Positions 31,756 through 49,356 of a stretch of DNA of 64,000 nt are shown in pieces. The position numbers and the translations under genes were made by a program. Numbering within the stretch: position 1 is the first letter of the stretch; each line of letters starts with the position of its first letter. The notes beneath the pieces are model-generated. The model ran no database searches, was not told where the DNA came from, and saw only the letters and a list, made by a program, of their open reading frames with translations. Origin of the DNA: Eremothecium cymbalariae DBVPG#7215 (lineage: Eukaryota; Ascomycota; Saccharomycetes; Saccharomycetales; Saccharomycetaceae); NCBI RefSeq assembly GCF_000235365.1, contig NC_016453.1, positions 868,001-932,000 of the forward strand, written 5' to 3'.

Positions 31756-34107
31756 ATGGAGGATCCATGGAAGGTAGTTGCTGATAGCAGCGACAAAGTT
31801 GGTTTGGATGATGATCTGCAAACACAGCAGGTGAAGGATTCAACTAAACATGTGCTAGATGGGACGGATGAGTGGTCGCAGTTGGTGGAATTGATTACCA
31901 GGTCTTATGAGAGTGTGAATAAGTTTAAAGAATTGATTGGTGAAGTAAAGGAGCAAGTAAATGATAAGACAGTAACGGGAGTGCCGTTGTTGGTTTATAC
32001 TGTGGTGTATGACCATCCTGTATATATTGAGTTATTGCATTGTACGGGACAGTTGGACGTCAATCTTGCAGATGATTTGGCTTCTTATTCACCTCTTATG
32101 TGGTGTTTTCACCTTAATAGACAGCAGTGCTGTGTGGAGTTGTTGAATTTCCAGGATGAGTTGGATTTTGGTTATAAGAACAATAATGGATCAACGGCGA
32201 TAGATTTATTGGTTCCTGGATCAGAAATTTACAGCTTTGCAGAGACACATAGACTTCTAAACCGGAATAAGGAGACCAAAGATGCACTTTTTGGCCCAAG
32301 CGAGGATTTATACAAAGGTCCATTGCGATTTGATGAGCTTGATGAGACACTGGACAATATTAAGTTGCAAACAGCGGGTCTTAATATCTCTGAAAAGACC
32401 AATGGCGTGGATGATTTGTATGTTCCTCCTCTTAAAACTGTGGAACTGGAAACATCTCCAGAGGCTTCAATGCTATTTGATTTTGATCATTTGATTAGTG
32501 GCCAGTACATTGAATTTGCTGATTATGACATATTTGAGATTTTAAATGTGCTAATTACTTTGCCGCAAAAAAATCCACACGATACAATAACCCCAGCTGC
32601 ATTGATTTTCCAATGTTTAAGATATGCACATAAGAAGCGGCAAAGTACTAGCCTTGTAGAAAACATATTTTATTTATCGCTCACAAAGATTTTGTCATCT
32701 CAACAACCATCTGGAGGGGTTGTTTCAAACCAGGAGGGCGATATTGTAAGTCAATCATATTGGTTGGGTTATTTAACGTTCCTATACTATTATCTTTGTC
32801 GTGATGAAACATTTTTTAAAAAATACACTACCCTGTTGCAGAAACTAATTAATGCAATGCAGACCCTTATGATCGAAATATGCTCATCTATATATGCCCG
32901 TATAGATCGACTAGTCGTGCCTGCAATTCTAACCTATACAACCATTACTGATGTAAAGCAAACTTTGTACAAAAAGGATTGGAATATTTTCAAAAAGAAG
33001 AAACATTCCATAAAGGGTATTCAGAGTTCTTATGATGAGATATTAAACATGTTATATCCTCCATCAGCAGAGGAGCAGATGAAAGTTTCACCAATGAAAA
33101 TTGTCCAAATATTTGGTGCTTTGACTTATGTTTTAGATTTGCATCAAGTTCATCCACTGTTTTATGTGCAATGTGTCTCAACATCTATCCAATGGTTTTC
33201 AACTTCTTTGTTCAATAAAATTATAGGAAACAAGAAATACCTTTCCAGAGGACGGGCGGTTCAAATCAGGCTGAACTTGTCTACCATAGAAGATTGGATT
33301 AAAAATCATGATACTAGAGTGCCAAAATCGAAAATGATCGATAATTTTATCTGGGAAAGATTCCCTTATACGCTGATCAAGCCAATTTCTGAAATAAATT
33401 TAAAGCTAAAGTCTTTGAGAAATATCACAATGTATTCTCCGGTTGCAGATGACAAGGAAGTGATTTATGATACCACGAATACCCTATTTTACTACCAATC
33501 GCTTTACCGTATATCACAATTGCACATGGAGCCACTTTTACAACTTTTACAATGGTTACAAGTTGCTACTTCAATAGAAGATGAAGAATCGTTAAAATCA
33601 ACAATGAATTTGATAAATGCATTAAACCCTTCGCAGTTGCTTAGGGTCGTTGAGAAATATCGTTATGAGTTGGAGGAACCACGCTTCCAGTCTTCTTTGA
33701 AGAAATATTTAGCTTCTATGCTTAAGGGTCAGGAGTACAATATACAATTAGAAGAAAGACCTCAACTGTTAGTCACTTTGCCAATGATGAATGAACTAGT
33801 AGATATTTATGTCACAGTTGAGAACGCTGAAAGGTTTCTCCCTATTTTGCCGGAAGATATTCAAGAAAAAATCGAGGCAATACTCGAACAAAACGCAAGA
33901 AATAGATTAATGGATGTTCATAAAAAGTCAGATGACAAGGAAGATGACGTTAGTTCGACCAGTAGACCTAAATATGGTAAAGGGTCAGTTGGTTGTATTG
34001 CAAGTGAAGAAGATAGTCAATTATTCGAAACGTTGAATACACCTAGCCTAGCGGTTCAACGCCCCACATGGTCCGGGACATCGACTACAGAAGATAATCC
34101 CTGGTGA
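31756..34107 (+). CDS. Ankyrin-repeat and DIL (dilute) domain protein
   Basis: A 783-residue protein of unassigned name. The N-terminal part has ankyrin-like sequence (about 75-150; LLVYTVVYDHPVYIELLHCT, then NLADDLASYSPLMWCFHL and NNNGSTAIDLL). The central and C-terminal parts (about 255-650) resemble the DIL domain found at the cargo-binding tail of class V myosins, with the typical VHPLFYVQCVSTSIQWFSTS and SRGRAVQIRLNLSTIEDWI segments. There is no motor domain. Fungal ankyrin-DIL proteins are known as a family, but I cannot name the S. cerevisiae counterpart. The product starts MEDPWKVV and ends DNPW, a possible conserved mirror of WxxV/PW motifs. Cargo or vesicle binding is only inferred. 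Confidence 0.65.
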   Translation: MEDPWKVVADSSDKVGLDDDLQTQQVKDSTKHVLDGTDEWSQLVELITRSYESVNKFKELIGEVKEQVNDKTVTGVPLLVYTVVYDHPVYIELLHCTGQLDVNLADDLASYSPLMWCFHLNRQQCCVELLNFQDELDFGYKNNNGSTAIDLLVPGSEIYSFAETHRLLNRNKETKDALFGPSEDLYKGPLRFDELDETLDNIKLQTAGLNISEKTNGVDDLYVPPLKTVELETSPEASMLFDFDHLISGQYIEFADYDIFEILNVLITLPQKNPHDTITPAALIFQCLRYAHKKRQSTSLVENIFYLSLTKILSSQQPSGGVVSNQEGDIVSQSYWLGYLTFLYYYLCRDETFFKKYTTLLQKLINAMQTLMIEICSSIYARIDRLVVPAILTYTTITDVKQTLYKKDWNIFKKKKHSIKGIQSSYDEILNMLYPPSAEEQMKVSPMKIVQIFGALTYVLDLHQVHPLFYVQCVSTSIQWFSTSLFNKIIGNKKYLSRGRAVQIRLNLSTIEDWIKNHDTRVPKSKMIDNFIWERFPYTLIKPISEINLKLKSLRNITMYSPVADDKEVIYDTTNTLFYYQSLYRISQLHMEPLLQLLQWLQVATSIEDEESLKSTMNLINALNPSQLLRVVEKYRYELEEPRFQSSLKKYLASMLKGQEYNIQLEERPQLLVTLPMMNELVDIYVTVENAERFLPILPEDIQEKIEAILEQNARNRLMDVHKKSDDKEDDVSSTSRPKYGKGSVGCIASEEDSQLFETLNTPSLAVQRPTWSGTSTTEDNPW

Positions 34108-34350
34108 AGCTAATGATATTTAATGATATTATATGTATTGTATTGTCTTTGATAAATTATCTAAGTATAATACAGAAAACGATATTGAAAAGAAAAAGAT
34201 AATTAAAAATTAATAAGATATTAAAAAACGGTTGTTCACCAAAGAATGGTTGCTTCTTAGTAGAAATGAATTAGTGTCCAATTATATTGCCTAATAGAAA
34301 AAGAATTGAATAAACAATCCTTTTGGGGGATAAAATATAATTCTGTCATA

Positions 34351-36777
34351 TTAAATTTTTATGGAGTGAGCTTCACCACCTAAATTGTGTAATTCAGTTA
34401 CGTTAGTTCTGACTCTCGCACGATATTCTTCATAATGTGATTGTTCTTTATCTTCCTGATCTTCAAGTATAGGCTCATCATTTTCAAACAGGTAGGGAAT
34501 AGCATTACCTAAACCGTGGATATCACAGATACTTTTCCAACCACTTAATTCAGGTGATATGAATTCGCTTTTACCAGTAAAAGTCCTTTCAAACAGTTCG
34601 GTTGTATCAACATTATCATCAACATTGGATTCAGTTAAACTTTCAGTAGAATCCTCTATATCACTAGAAGGCAAAACTTGGGGAGAAAGTTGGAAATTGG
34701 CAAAGGCTTTATTAACTTCATCACTTTTCTTGCCACTAGGGAAGGGACCGGATGCTTTTTTGACAAACTTTCTTCTTGAGGCAGAATTTTTTAAGCTGTT
34801 ACAGGGTGCACTTGTAGGTTTGCCATCATCCGTAACAACGATATAAACATAGCTGTTCACTGACCACTCATACCAAACTCTGCTACAATCCTTATTACGC
34901 GCCATTGAAAGTTCTAATTCAGTATCATCACTAATATAAAGGGGCTGCGATAAAGGAAAGAATATAGGAGACCACGATGCCATGTTAACTGTGTGATTAA
35001 TTTTCTTGTAAATTCCTAGATGAACCCCAGTGTCATCTTCGGTTAACGGTGGCTCATGAAGTCTAACAGTACTATCATCAGGGAGTATAGATAACTGAAT
35101 ATTCTTATACAGCTGTGCAGTGAAGAACCCGATAATACCGTGAAGCTCCCCTTTGTGCTTTATTTTCAAGTGGGTAATCGCAGATCTTGTGGTAGTCGGT
35201 TCTTTACTGGGGTGCTCGAACGTCCATAGTTCATTAATCTTATTTGATAATATACAATACGGAATATTGTGAACAATCCACGGTGACTGTAAGGCGCTAG
35301 CACCTTGTTCTCTCAATTTTTGGTACAATAGAGGGGAAGAAACTGGAGCGACATATGAAGTGTATGACTGCGGAATGAATATCGTTTTAGCATGGCAGTT
35401 CCTCTGCTGCAATGCTTCTAGACATTCTGGCGATAGCTCGTTACATCCAAAAGACCCAAGTAATTCACTGATACATAGGTCGACCTTAACTGAGGAGTCC
35501 CACTTACGCATATTAACTGGTACAATATCAACTGAATTAGCCCAGTTTTCAAAGTTCTTTTTCTGTAAATAAAGTAACGCTTGCGGATTCTTCTCTAAGG
35601 CAATCAGCTTGAAATTTGTGATGCTCATTTTTTTTAAGCATTCAAAGGCCTTCCCAACAAGAGGTCCCCTTCCTGCGCCAGCTACAAGTATAGTTAAGCT
35701 TTCACGCATCCATTTTTTGTTCTGCTCCTGCACAATATACTGCAACGCTTGATTAATTGCCATCTCATATAAATCATACTTCTTTTTGTCCTTTTCAAAA
35801 GTTTGATATACTTCGTTCGACAAATTATCAAAGTTAGGTTGTAGCGGTGACATAATTCTAGGAAACTTATCCCAAAAAGAATCCGCATGTTGAGGAATTA
35901 TCATTTTATCACCTTTTTTTAATAGATAGTTGATATATTCCAAATATATAGCCTCGCCACCTCTGATCTTATCAACATGCTTTTCTAGCCCGTGTAAAAT
36001 AACAGTTAATTCACCTAAATTACTTTCGGCATCGCCATTAATCTTCTGGAACTTTGTAATTAGTTCCTGGTTAAACTTATTCAACACTGGATAATTGTAT
36101 TGATTTGTCGCAAAGATAGAAGAAGAGACTAACAAACAGGAAACTGGTTCCGCAAGCCACCGATTTAGCACATAGCTAGGCGTTCTACACCGAGGAAGTG
36201 CCAAAGTAATGGTCAGCAAAGGGTGATACTTACATTGTTTGCGAATGGTGTTCCACAGCTCCCAAGTTGATAGAGGATCAGTATCCTCAAATAAAGGCAA
36301 AGAAATTGATAACAAAGGCAGCCGTGTTGTGGGCCTGTCATTTTGAATGCTGTACAGCAGCCGCGCAATCTTCTGAACATAAAAGTTCAGATTCCCCAGA
36401 TTCCGCGGCGGGGCCAAAATCACCTGCTTTATCCCGTAACTTCTAGCATACTCAAACTCATAACGTAACACTTGATAACTCATTTCACCAGCATCAGGAT
36501 TTGGACTTTCTAACTCCAACCACGAAGATATCAGCCCAATAAACCCAACTCCATTTTCTGACGCCTTCAGCGCCGGCACACCAAGATCTTGCAACTGCGG
36601 CGCATCAATATGCAAATCTTGCAGAACACCAGACTTAAGTTTGCCATATTGTTTCTTTACAGAGTCCCGATACCGAATATTGGTTATGGAAACCAACATA
36701 TAATCATATTTATCCTGATAAATATCACTCTCCACAAGACCATTCCCCTTCACTCCAACAAATACATTACTTTTCAT
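34351..36777 (-). CDS. HSL7: HSL7, PRMT5-type arginine methyltransferase
   Basis: Hsl7 links Swe1 to the bud-neck kinase Hsl1 in the morphogenesis checkpoint and is the yeast PRMT5 homolog. The 808-residue product (S. cerevisiae 827) has an N-terminal TIM-barrel-like region (about 1-300), the S-adenosylmethionine motif LVAGAGRGPLVGKAF (about 368), the double-E loop ELLGSFGCNELSPE (about 440) and a beta-barrel C-terminal region ending in acidic Ser-rich sequence. The neighbours are those of S. cerevisiae chromosome II (HSL7 YBR133C, CKS1 YBR135W, MEC1 YBR136W). Confidence 0.96.
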   Translation of the reverse strand: MKSNVFVGVKGNGLVESDIYQDKYDYMLVSITNIRYRDSVKKQYGKLKSGVLQDLHIDAPQLQDLGVPALKASENGVGFIGLISSWLELESPNPDAGEMSYQVLRYEFEYARSYGIKQVILAPPRNLGNLNFYVQKIARLLYSIQNDRPTTRLPLLSISLPLFEDTDPLSTWELWNTIRKQCKYHPLLTITLALPRCRTPSYVLNRWLAEPVSCLLVSSSIFATNQYNYPVLNKFNQELITKFQKINGDAESNLGELTVILHGLEKHVDKIRGGEAIYLEYINYLLKKGDKMIIPQHADSFWDKFPRIMSPLQPNFDNLSNEVYQTFEKDKKKYDLYEMAINQALQYIVQEQNKKWMRESLTILVAGAGRGPLVGKAFECLKKMSITNFKLIALEKNPQALLYLQKKNFENWANSVDIVPVNMRKWDSSVKVDLCISELLGSFGCNELSPECLEALQQRNCHAKTIFIPQSYTSYVAPVSSPLLYQKLREQGASALQSPWIVHNIPYCILSNKINELWTFEHPSKEPTTTRSAITHLKIKHKGELHGIIGFFTAQLYKNIQLSILPDDSTVRLHEPPLTEDDTGVHLGIYKKINHTVNMASWSPIFFPLSQPLYISDDTELELSMARNKDCSRVWYEWSVNSYVYIVVTDDGKPTSAPCNSLKNSASRRKFVKKASGPFPSGKKSDEVNKAFANFQLSPQVLPSSDIEDSTESLTESNVDDNVDTTELFERTFTGKSEFISPELSGWKSICDIHGLGNAIPYLFENDEPILEDQEDKEQSHYEEYRARVRTNVTELHNLGGEAHSIKI

Positions 36778-37098
36778 TTTGAAACCCGTATAACCCTTCT
36801 TGATTCCCTCACTTTGGCCGCTATTATCTTCTCCAGACTGCCTAGATATCTTAAAACTAATACCCAGCCCTTCAATCTAGTATTCTTGTCCCTTTGTCTA
36901 AAAATACTCTGCTTAATCAAACCTTTAATCACTATTGCAGAACCACACGAATGCTGATCTTAAAAATTCCCAGAAGAATCTGAAAAAAAAATTCGAAGAC
37001 AACGCAAATACAAGTGCATATCCTTCACAATTAACGCGATTAAACACCATCCGGAGAGGTGTTCTAATACGATTGCAGCTAGTACTTATTCCTATGCC
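36778..37098. other. HSL7-CKS1 divergent region
   Basis: About 320 bases shared by two cell-cycle genes. An out-of-frame ATG at 37094 lies five bases before the CKS1 start and would open a 13-codon frame overlapping CKS1. No complete MCB or SCB site was seen. Confidence 0.4.
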
Positions 37099-37476
37099 AT
37101 GTTCTCAAACCATCCATTTCAAGGAAGAAAGTTGACAGAGCAAGAAAGGGCCAGAGTGTTAGAATTTCAGGAATCGATTCATTATTCACCACGTTATTCA
37201 GATGACACGCATGAATACAGGCATGTAATGTTGCCTAAGGCGATGCTTAAGGTGATTCCATCGGACTACTTTAATTCAGAAACCGGTACTCTACGGATTT
37301 TGACAGAAGACGAATGGAGAGGGTTAGGGGTTACACAGTCGTTGGGTTGGGAACATTATGAGTGTCATGCACCAGAACCTCATATTCTACTGTTTAAGAG
37401 ACCGTTGAACTTTGAAGCAGATCTTCGTGTGGCGCAACAGCAGCAACAACAGCAGCAATATGCAGCAGGACACTAG
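37099..37476 (+). CDS. CKS1: CKS1, cyclin-dependent kinase subunit
   Basis: Small phospho-adaptor of Cdc28 that promotes multisite phosphorylation and proteasome function at mitosis. The 125-residue product (S. cerevisiae 150) is nearly identical over the core: [46 protein letters not shown] and the [17 protein letters not shown] beta-strand. The C-terminal tail is a short Gln run (QQQQQQQQ) encoded at about 37435-37458, shorter than that of S. cerevisiae. The ATG at 37099 begins directly before the conserved FQGRKLT. The upstream ATG at 37094 is out of frame. Confidence 0.98.
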   Translation: MFSNHPFQGRKLTEQERARVLEFQESIHYSPRYSDDTHEYRHVMLPKAMLKVIPSDYFNSETGTLRILTEDEWRGLGVTQSLGWEHYECHAPEPHILLFKRPLNFEADLRVAQQQQQQQQYAAGH

Positions 37477-38061
37477 AAACACAACTGTTAGGTTGCCTTG
37501 GCGGGCCTGTCCTTCGTTACATGTGTTATATTTGTTTTTAGTGCTTGCATTCCTATTTGATCCAGCAAATTGACATATATACCCATGAGCTAGATATAAG
37601 CTTGCTTCATTTCTCCTTTTTGTTAATATTATTATTATTATTATTACTCTACCTTTGGTTTTAGCATAGATACACCACAGCATGGAGCCTGGGAGTTTGG
37701 CGTGCAGTAAGTTATACAGCGAATATATAGTCATGTACTGAAGTAATGACAATAAAAGTCAGTGCACATGCATTTCGAAGTTATAGCCAGCTGTTAGTTC
37801 TATCAACTTCACATGTTTCGCACATATTTATTTGTATTGGAATGGTGGAACTTTTACTGCGAATTGAATTTTAACGAACGCGTAAAAAAGCTGCCTACCT
37901 TCAAGCTTCAAGATAATGAACTAAGGAAGCTTCAATACAGACGCTAACCAGGCGGGCAATAATCGTCTTTCTAGGACCTTTACTTTTGTGAAACAGTATA
38001 GAGTATATATTAGGGGTCTAGAGTTCTGACAGGCAGGCATCATCGTAACGAGAGGGGCGTG
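37477..38061. promoter_or_regulatory. CKS1-MEC1 intergenic region with an MCB-like site
   Basis: About 585 bases between tandem genes. An (ATT)n run is at 37625-37647. A single ACGCGT (MCB core, bound by MBF in G1/S genes) lies at 37878-37883, about 180 bases upstream of MEC1. One hexamer may be chance. No ORF of note. Confidence 0.35.
37625..37647. repeat. (ATT)n repeat
   Basis: A trinucleotide tract of seven to eight ATT units between CKS1 and MEC1. Confidence 0.8.
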
Positions 38062-45071
<7,010 letters not shown>

Positions 45072-45177
45072 TTATTAACGTTTAATTGTAACATTTATAA
45101 TATAATATTATATTCTTATGGGTGTAGAAAGCTTGTTCAGTCACGTATATATATATATATGTAAAGCCAAGGATAAA

Positions 45178-47754
45178 TCATATAGGTGTAGGCGGGTTTT
45201 CAGAAGACTCTACATCCTCTGGCAGCTCTGGGGACCCAAGACTATCGCTACGTTTAATATCAATTTGCTTAATATCAATTTGCTCAGTTGGGATTACAGG
45301 CAGCGGTCTTCTCCTACCTAAAGATTTGAACGCTACTTGTTCACCATTGACTAGGATCGATGATGGACCAGTAGGAAAAACTGCTATCGCTGCAGCCGTT
45401 GCAACATCTGTAGAAGTTATGGGATCACTTCCTTTGTTTTCCTTTGTAAATTCCTTCGCCTCTGGAACTTTGGATAGTATTTCTGGGACTTGATTTGAAG
45501 GACCATCCGCAATCAGGGAGTCAGAAGAGTGGTTATGTTCTAGTTGACTGTTTACTGAAAGCCGCCTGGACATTGTAGATACTGGTGACGCAGGAGTTAT
45601 AGGGCTCTGAGGTGCAAATGGATAGGGTCCATTTAAACTTGGCGACTTTGGCGCATCAAAAGACGTAGCCCTTGCCCTATTTACAAACATATCGGCATTT
45701 GATTCAGATGTTAGCTTTGAAAAATCTTCCTTTATATCTGATTGCGACTTCAGTCTTGGATGAGTTCGCCTGTTAGAAATCATTTCAGGAACACCTGGTT
45801 TTTGTGGTTCTAGTATAAATGGAGCAGAATTGAATTTATGCGATACTTCCAACTGAGATTCCGTCACAGCCTCCCTTGCAGTATTGACCTGGTCTTTATA
45901 CCATTTACCAATTTTTTTCATACCACTCTGGAAGTACTTTTTAGAACCTGTGGAGTCCAGAGAAGAATTTGAATCGATTGATCTGATGCTTCCATCTGTA
46001 CTGGCACGGGCCTTAATCATATTCTTTAGGGTGCCAACCCTGTGCATGGTTTTATTCTTCAAGCTGTTTTCTCCTAAGCTTGAAATCGACTCTTTCTCAC
46101 TTGCACTGTCAGAATCACTTGAAGGGTGTACGTCTATCGATTTGCGTAAAGATGATGTACTACCATCTTCATCGAAGAAGGGTCTTGGAGATACACCCGT
46201 CTTACGTTCTGGCGATTGACTAGATACACTGCTTTTGTCACTATTAGTTATTGGATTCGATGAATAATCAGTTTTATTTGATACTGCGTTAGAAGGAATA
46301 GTTGAAACAGGATCCTCAGCTAGTTCTGGGGTCTGCATATCTTCCAGTTCTTTATTATTATCATGTTGCCAAATACCTCCTCGATACACCTCGTTTTGAG
46401 TTGGGTAAAAGACAATATCATCCATAAAGGGTAAAACAAGTGATTCTTTAAGAGCCTCCTTGAACTTAGATTTAATAACATTTGTAATCATATTATATGA
46501 TAGCTGCCGTGTGCTAACGATTGGTTCAATATCTATATTTAAATTTGGTTCAGATTCAAAAGCATACCAAAACCTGTTCGACGGGGGAGGTTTAATTAAA
46601 ATGATCAACGGCCCTTCCACTTCTCTAATAGTAATAGCTAACTCAATTGTTACTTCCCTGTTTTTAAATCGTGAGCCCAAGTTTATATTAACCTTCGTTG
46701 ATATAATCAATGTAAGGTTTCCTCGGTAGAGCAGATTACAACGCACTTTTGTATTACCTTCGGGGGATAATTCTAATAATTTTGGATTGGTAATCATTGG
46801 AGCAGAATTGCCTACATCTAAATGTTCGATTTTAAAGTCATCCAAAAAGCCAGGTTTGTTAATTTTTGTCAACTTCTTATGAATCTTCTCCTTTAATAGA
46901 TCGTTTAGCATTTCAGTTTGTTGCAAGGAAAGAAACAATCTGCATATCAAAGTATTGAACCATTTGGTAGCAACTTGGCCCTCAGTTGCATTAACAGTTT
47001 GAATCAAGTACATCATATCCCTAGTTCTAATATGAGCGGTAGTAGCAGACAGCGATGGATCCAACAGAGAATCCGAAACGCTTATCTTAGAAGCATTAAT
47101 CAACGCAAAATACCAGTCTTCTTTTTCAACATTGCTATCCACATAGACAAAGTATTGATCTGCAGGGCCATGCATAATACTGTCTGAAAATTGCAATTTT
47201 CCATTGTCGTCTAAGTAAGCCTTACCATTCCGGCAAATAGAAATACACGTTTTATTCGTGAACAAAGAGGCGTCTGGTATTTCGACACTTGTATCACGAG
47301 GCCATATAGTCACAAAGGAGTTCTTTAAAACAACGACCTGAAAAACATCGGTACCGTGAACATCGTTCTTGTAAAGAAATAAATTGCCATGCTTCAAAAT
47401 CGCATAGAACTTCTTTTTACGTTTCAATTTATCTCGACTAGGTAGCGTATCCCTTTCCGGACCCAGAGTACCTTGCAATTCCGAAGAATGGTAATAGTAC
47501 TTGTTTGTAACATATACCCACCCTTTCTTAAACGCTTCCACTCCCTTCAATTCCTCTAGGTCCCCAACCTTAAATTCAGGGTCCAGGGCATCAACGGCAA
47601 CTAGCTCTTCATAACAGTTCTTCTCCGAACCAATCTCACCTTCTGATTTATGTTTTGGTCTAGTCGTTAAATAAAAAACACACAATAAGCACAATGGAAT
47701 AAACGTAAGGCCACCTAGGAAATAACTGAATACTACCACCCACAATGATAACAT
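45178..47754 (-). CDS. NVJ2: NVJ2, tethering protein with TM, PH and SMP domains
   Basis: ER-anchored lipid-transfer protein (TEX2/HT008 family) at the nucleus-vacuole junction and ER-Golgi contacts. The 858-residue product (S. cerevisiae Nvj2, YPR091C, 770) has an N-terminal membrane anchor (about 3-30), a PH-like region (about 70-235) and an SMP domain (about 255-460; ATKWFNTLICRLFLSLQQTE, LNLDIEPIVS-like strands and IKSKFKEALKESLVLP). A long Ser-rich, probably disordered tail follows. The longer tail explains the extra length. It is convergent with MEC1 (106-bp gap). ASR1, RDS3 and SYT1 from the same S. cerevisiae segment occur 5 kb downstream. Confidence 0.88.
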   Translation of the reverse strand: MLSLWVVVFSYFLGGLTFIPLCLLCVFYLTTRPKHKSEGEIGSEKNCYEELVAVDALDPEFKVGDLEELKGVEAFKKGWVYVTNKYYYHSSELQGTLGPERDTLPSRDKLKRKKKFYAILKHGNLFLYKNDVHGTDVFQVVVLKNSFVTIWPRDTSVEIPDASLFTNKTCISICRNGKAYLDDNGKLQFSDSIMHGPADQYFVYVDSNVEKEDWYFALINASKISVSDSLLDPSLSATTAHIRTRDMMYLIQTVNATEGQVATKWFNTLICRLFLSLQQTEMLNDLLKEKIHKKLTKINKPGFLDDFKIEHLDVGNSAPMITNPKLLELSPEGNTKVRCNLLYRGNLTLIISTKVNINLGSRFKNREVTIELAITIREVEGPLIILIKPPPSNRFWYAFESEPNLNIDIEPIVSTRQLSYNMITNVIKSKFKEALKESLVLPFMDDIVFYPTQNEVYRGGIWQHDNNKELEDMQTPELAEDPVSTIPSNAVSNKTDYSSNPITNSDKSSVSSQSPERKTGVSPRPFFDEDGSTSSLRKSIDVHPSSDSDSASEKESISSLGENSLKNKTMHRVGTLKNMIKARASTDGSIRSIDSNSSLDSTGSKKYFQSGMKKIGKWYKDQVNTAREAVTESQLEVSHKFNSAPFILEPQKPGVPEMISNRRTHPRLKSQSDIKEDFSKLTSESNADMFVNRARATSFDAPKSPSLNGPYPFAPQSPITPASPVSTMSRRLSVNSQLEHNHSSDSLIADGPSNQVPEILSKVPEAKEFTKENKGSDPITSTDVATAAAIAVFPTGPSSILVNGEQVAFKSLGRRRPLPVIPTEQIDIKQIDIKRSDSLGSPELPEDVESSENPPTPI

Positions 47755-49257
47755 TTTTAATGTTTAAACCCTTTATATAAGTTATATTTTATCTGCTGAC
47801 AAAAAACAGAGAGGCAAGGCCACAGAATGTGCTTGATCAAACACACAGGTACAATCTTACCTTTTGAAGAGATTTGCAGAAAAAATACAAAGTAATTTGT
47901 TTAAAACCTTGACCACCCTTTGCTTATCAACCAACAAAATGAAGACCTACCCCTGTTTCTATAGTGTGTGTGCCCTTCTTGATATTTTGTATCTTCCTAA
48001 ATGCGTTTCCCGAATGGCGGAAGGAGGTATCCTTGATACGACGTCATTCAATAGAGAATTAGGATTCTCGAAGTCCCGACGCAGACCTCCAGAAACTGGA
48101 ATCTCATTGCCATAATTGAAAACTCACAGGGGCTGCTGTACAAAACCACATCCGTTTACAATGACTGTATATATAGAGCAGACGTTTACGGAATCGTTGT
48201 TATAATCTGCACGCTTAAGATCGGGATGGAAAGCACCGGGAGGGCCATGGGGCCTCCGTTGAATTGGGAACTTGAGCTATATCTGGGTTTACGCAGTTCG
48301 CTTGAGTTTGCGACCAAAGGGGTATTATGTACTGGCTAAGTAATCAATTATTGTACAATAACATCCATGGTAACTATCAGAGTCATTAAATCAGTTTTTT
48401 TGTGTGTGTATTCATTGAAATGCAGTACTGAAACTGCATTCTTATACAGTGTGAATGTAAAAAATCATCACAGAAACCATGGATATTCACGTACAAGAAC
48501 GTATATCAACTGATATACCCGGGCTCTGCCTCCGAAATATCGCAGTGGTAAAGCAAAAAAGAATTATAATCAGCTATGTTGCGACCATTCATCAATTCTC
48601 GAATCACCAATGTCCCGAAAAGTTTGTACACTAAGGAACACGCCTACTGACTGTGCCAGTGATAACCCGATACATATTATGTCCGCCCGGTCGATAAAAC
48701 AGTCATCACTTAACTTCTTTGCGCCTCATAGCACTGCAAAACCTCCTGGAGATCAGAACCCACTTCTTGCTTACATTATTATGCTTAGATTCGCAGCTCC
48801 AAACAGTTACCATCACCTTTTCCTAGCTCATACAAGGCTGAAACTTAACGATAGAGTTGTCGACATATAGTTGAGTAATTACTATTCAGTCGGAACAATT
48901 GTATAAATGAAAATTAATCATAGCAAAGGAAAAGGCGGAGATATAGGATACCCGTGCTGTATTCAAATAATACACGATCCAGAACTCTCCCTCCTGGGCA
49001 GAGACAGAGCGTGCTTTTTCTCTTATTCCCACAAAAACCCCTGCAGCTATGAAAATGTAACATAGAAGCAGGCAGACCACCCCTTCTGAAACCCGAACTA
49101 CGTTAACAAAAATGCTGAGTGAGGCCTCACATATGTTTCACACTACTACTGCCTCTCGAACAACTATATATATACTGAATATGACGAAAAAAGTAAAATT
49201 TTTTTTTCACTTTTTCGAATTTCTCGAGGATCAAAAGAAACGGATTATGTAATTAAA

Positions 49258-49356
49258 TTAAAACGATATGTCGTTCTTGCCCGTAAAGGCTTTTAGGGCT
49301 TCCTTCGACCAGTAATCCTCATGGTCCCAATGAGAAGAGCAGATCTTAAATGGCAT
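49258..49356 (-). CDS. Candidate 32-codon micro-ORF
   Basis: On the minus strand, ATG at 49356 opens a 32-residue frame to TAA at 49260-49258. The product is hydrophilic and unusually rich in aromatic and His residues (contains SSHWDHEDYWSKEALKAF), which is atypical of random AT-rich frames. The frame is open eight further codons upstream to a TGA, so it could also be the last exon of a spliced gene, though I see no convincing donor or TACTAAC. I do not recognise the peptide. It is too short for routine ORF calling. The real status is uncertain. Confidence 0.3.
   Translation of the reverse strand: MPFKICSSHWDHEDYWSKEALKAFTGKNDISF

Noticed and set aside
47864..48115. 83-codon frame upstream of NVJ2 (first ATG at 47938)
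   Set aside because: Weak protein character, in the NVJ2 promoter; mentioned only as part of the gene-poor region.
48610..48870. 86-codon plus-strand frame
   Set aside because: No convincing composition and no neighbouring context; probably chance.
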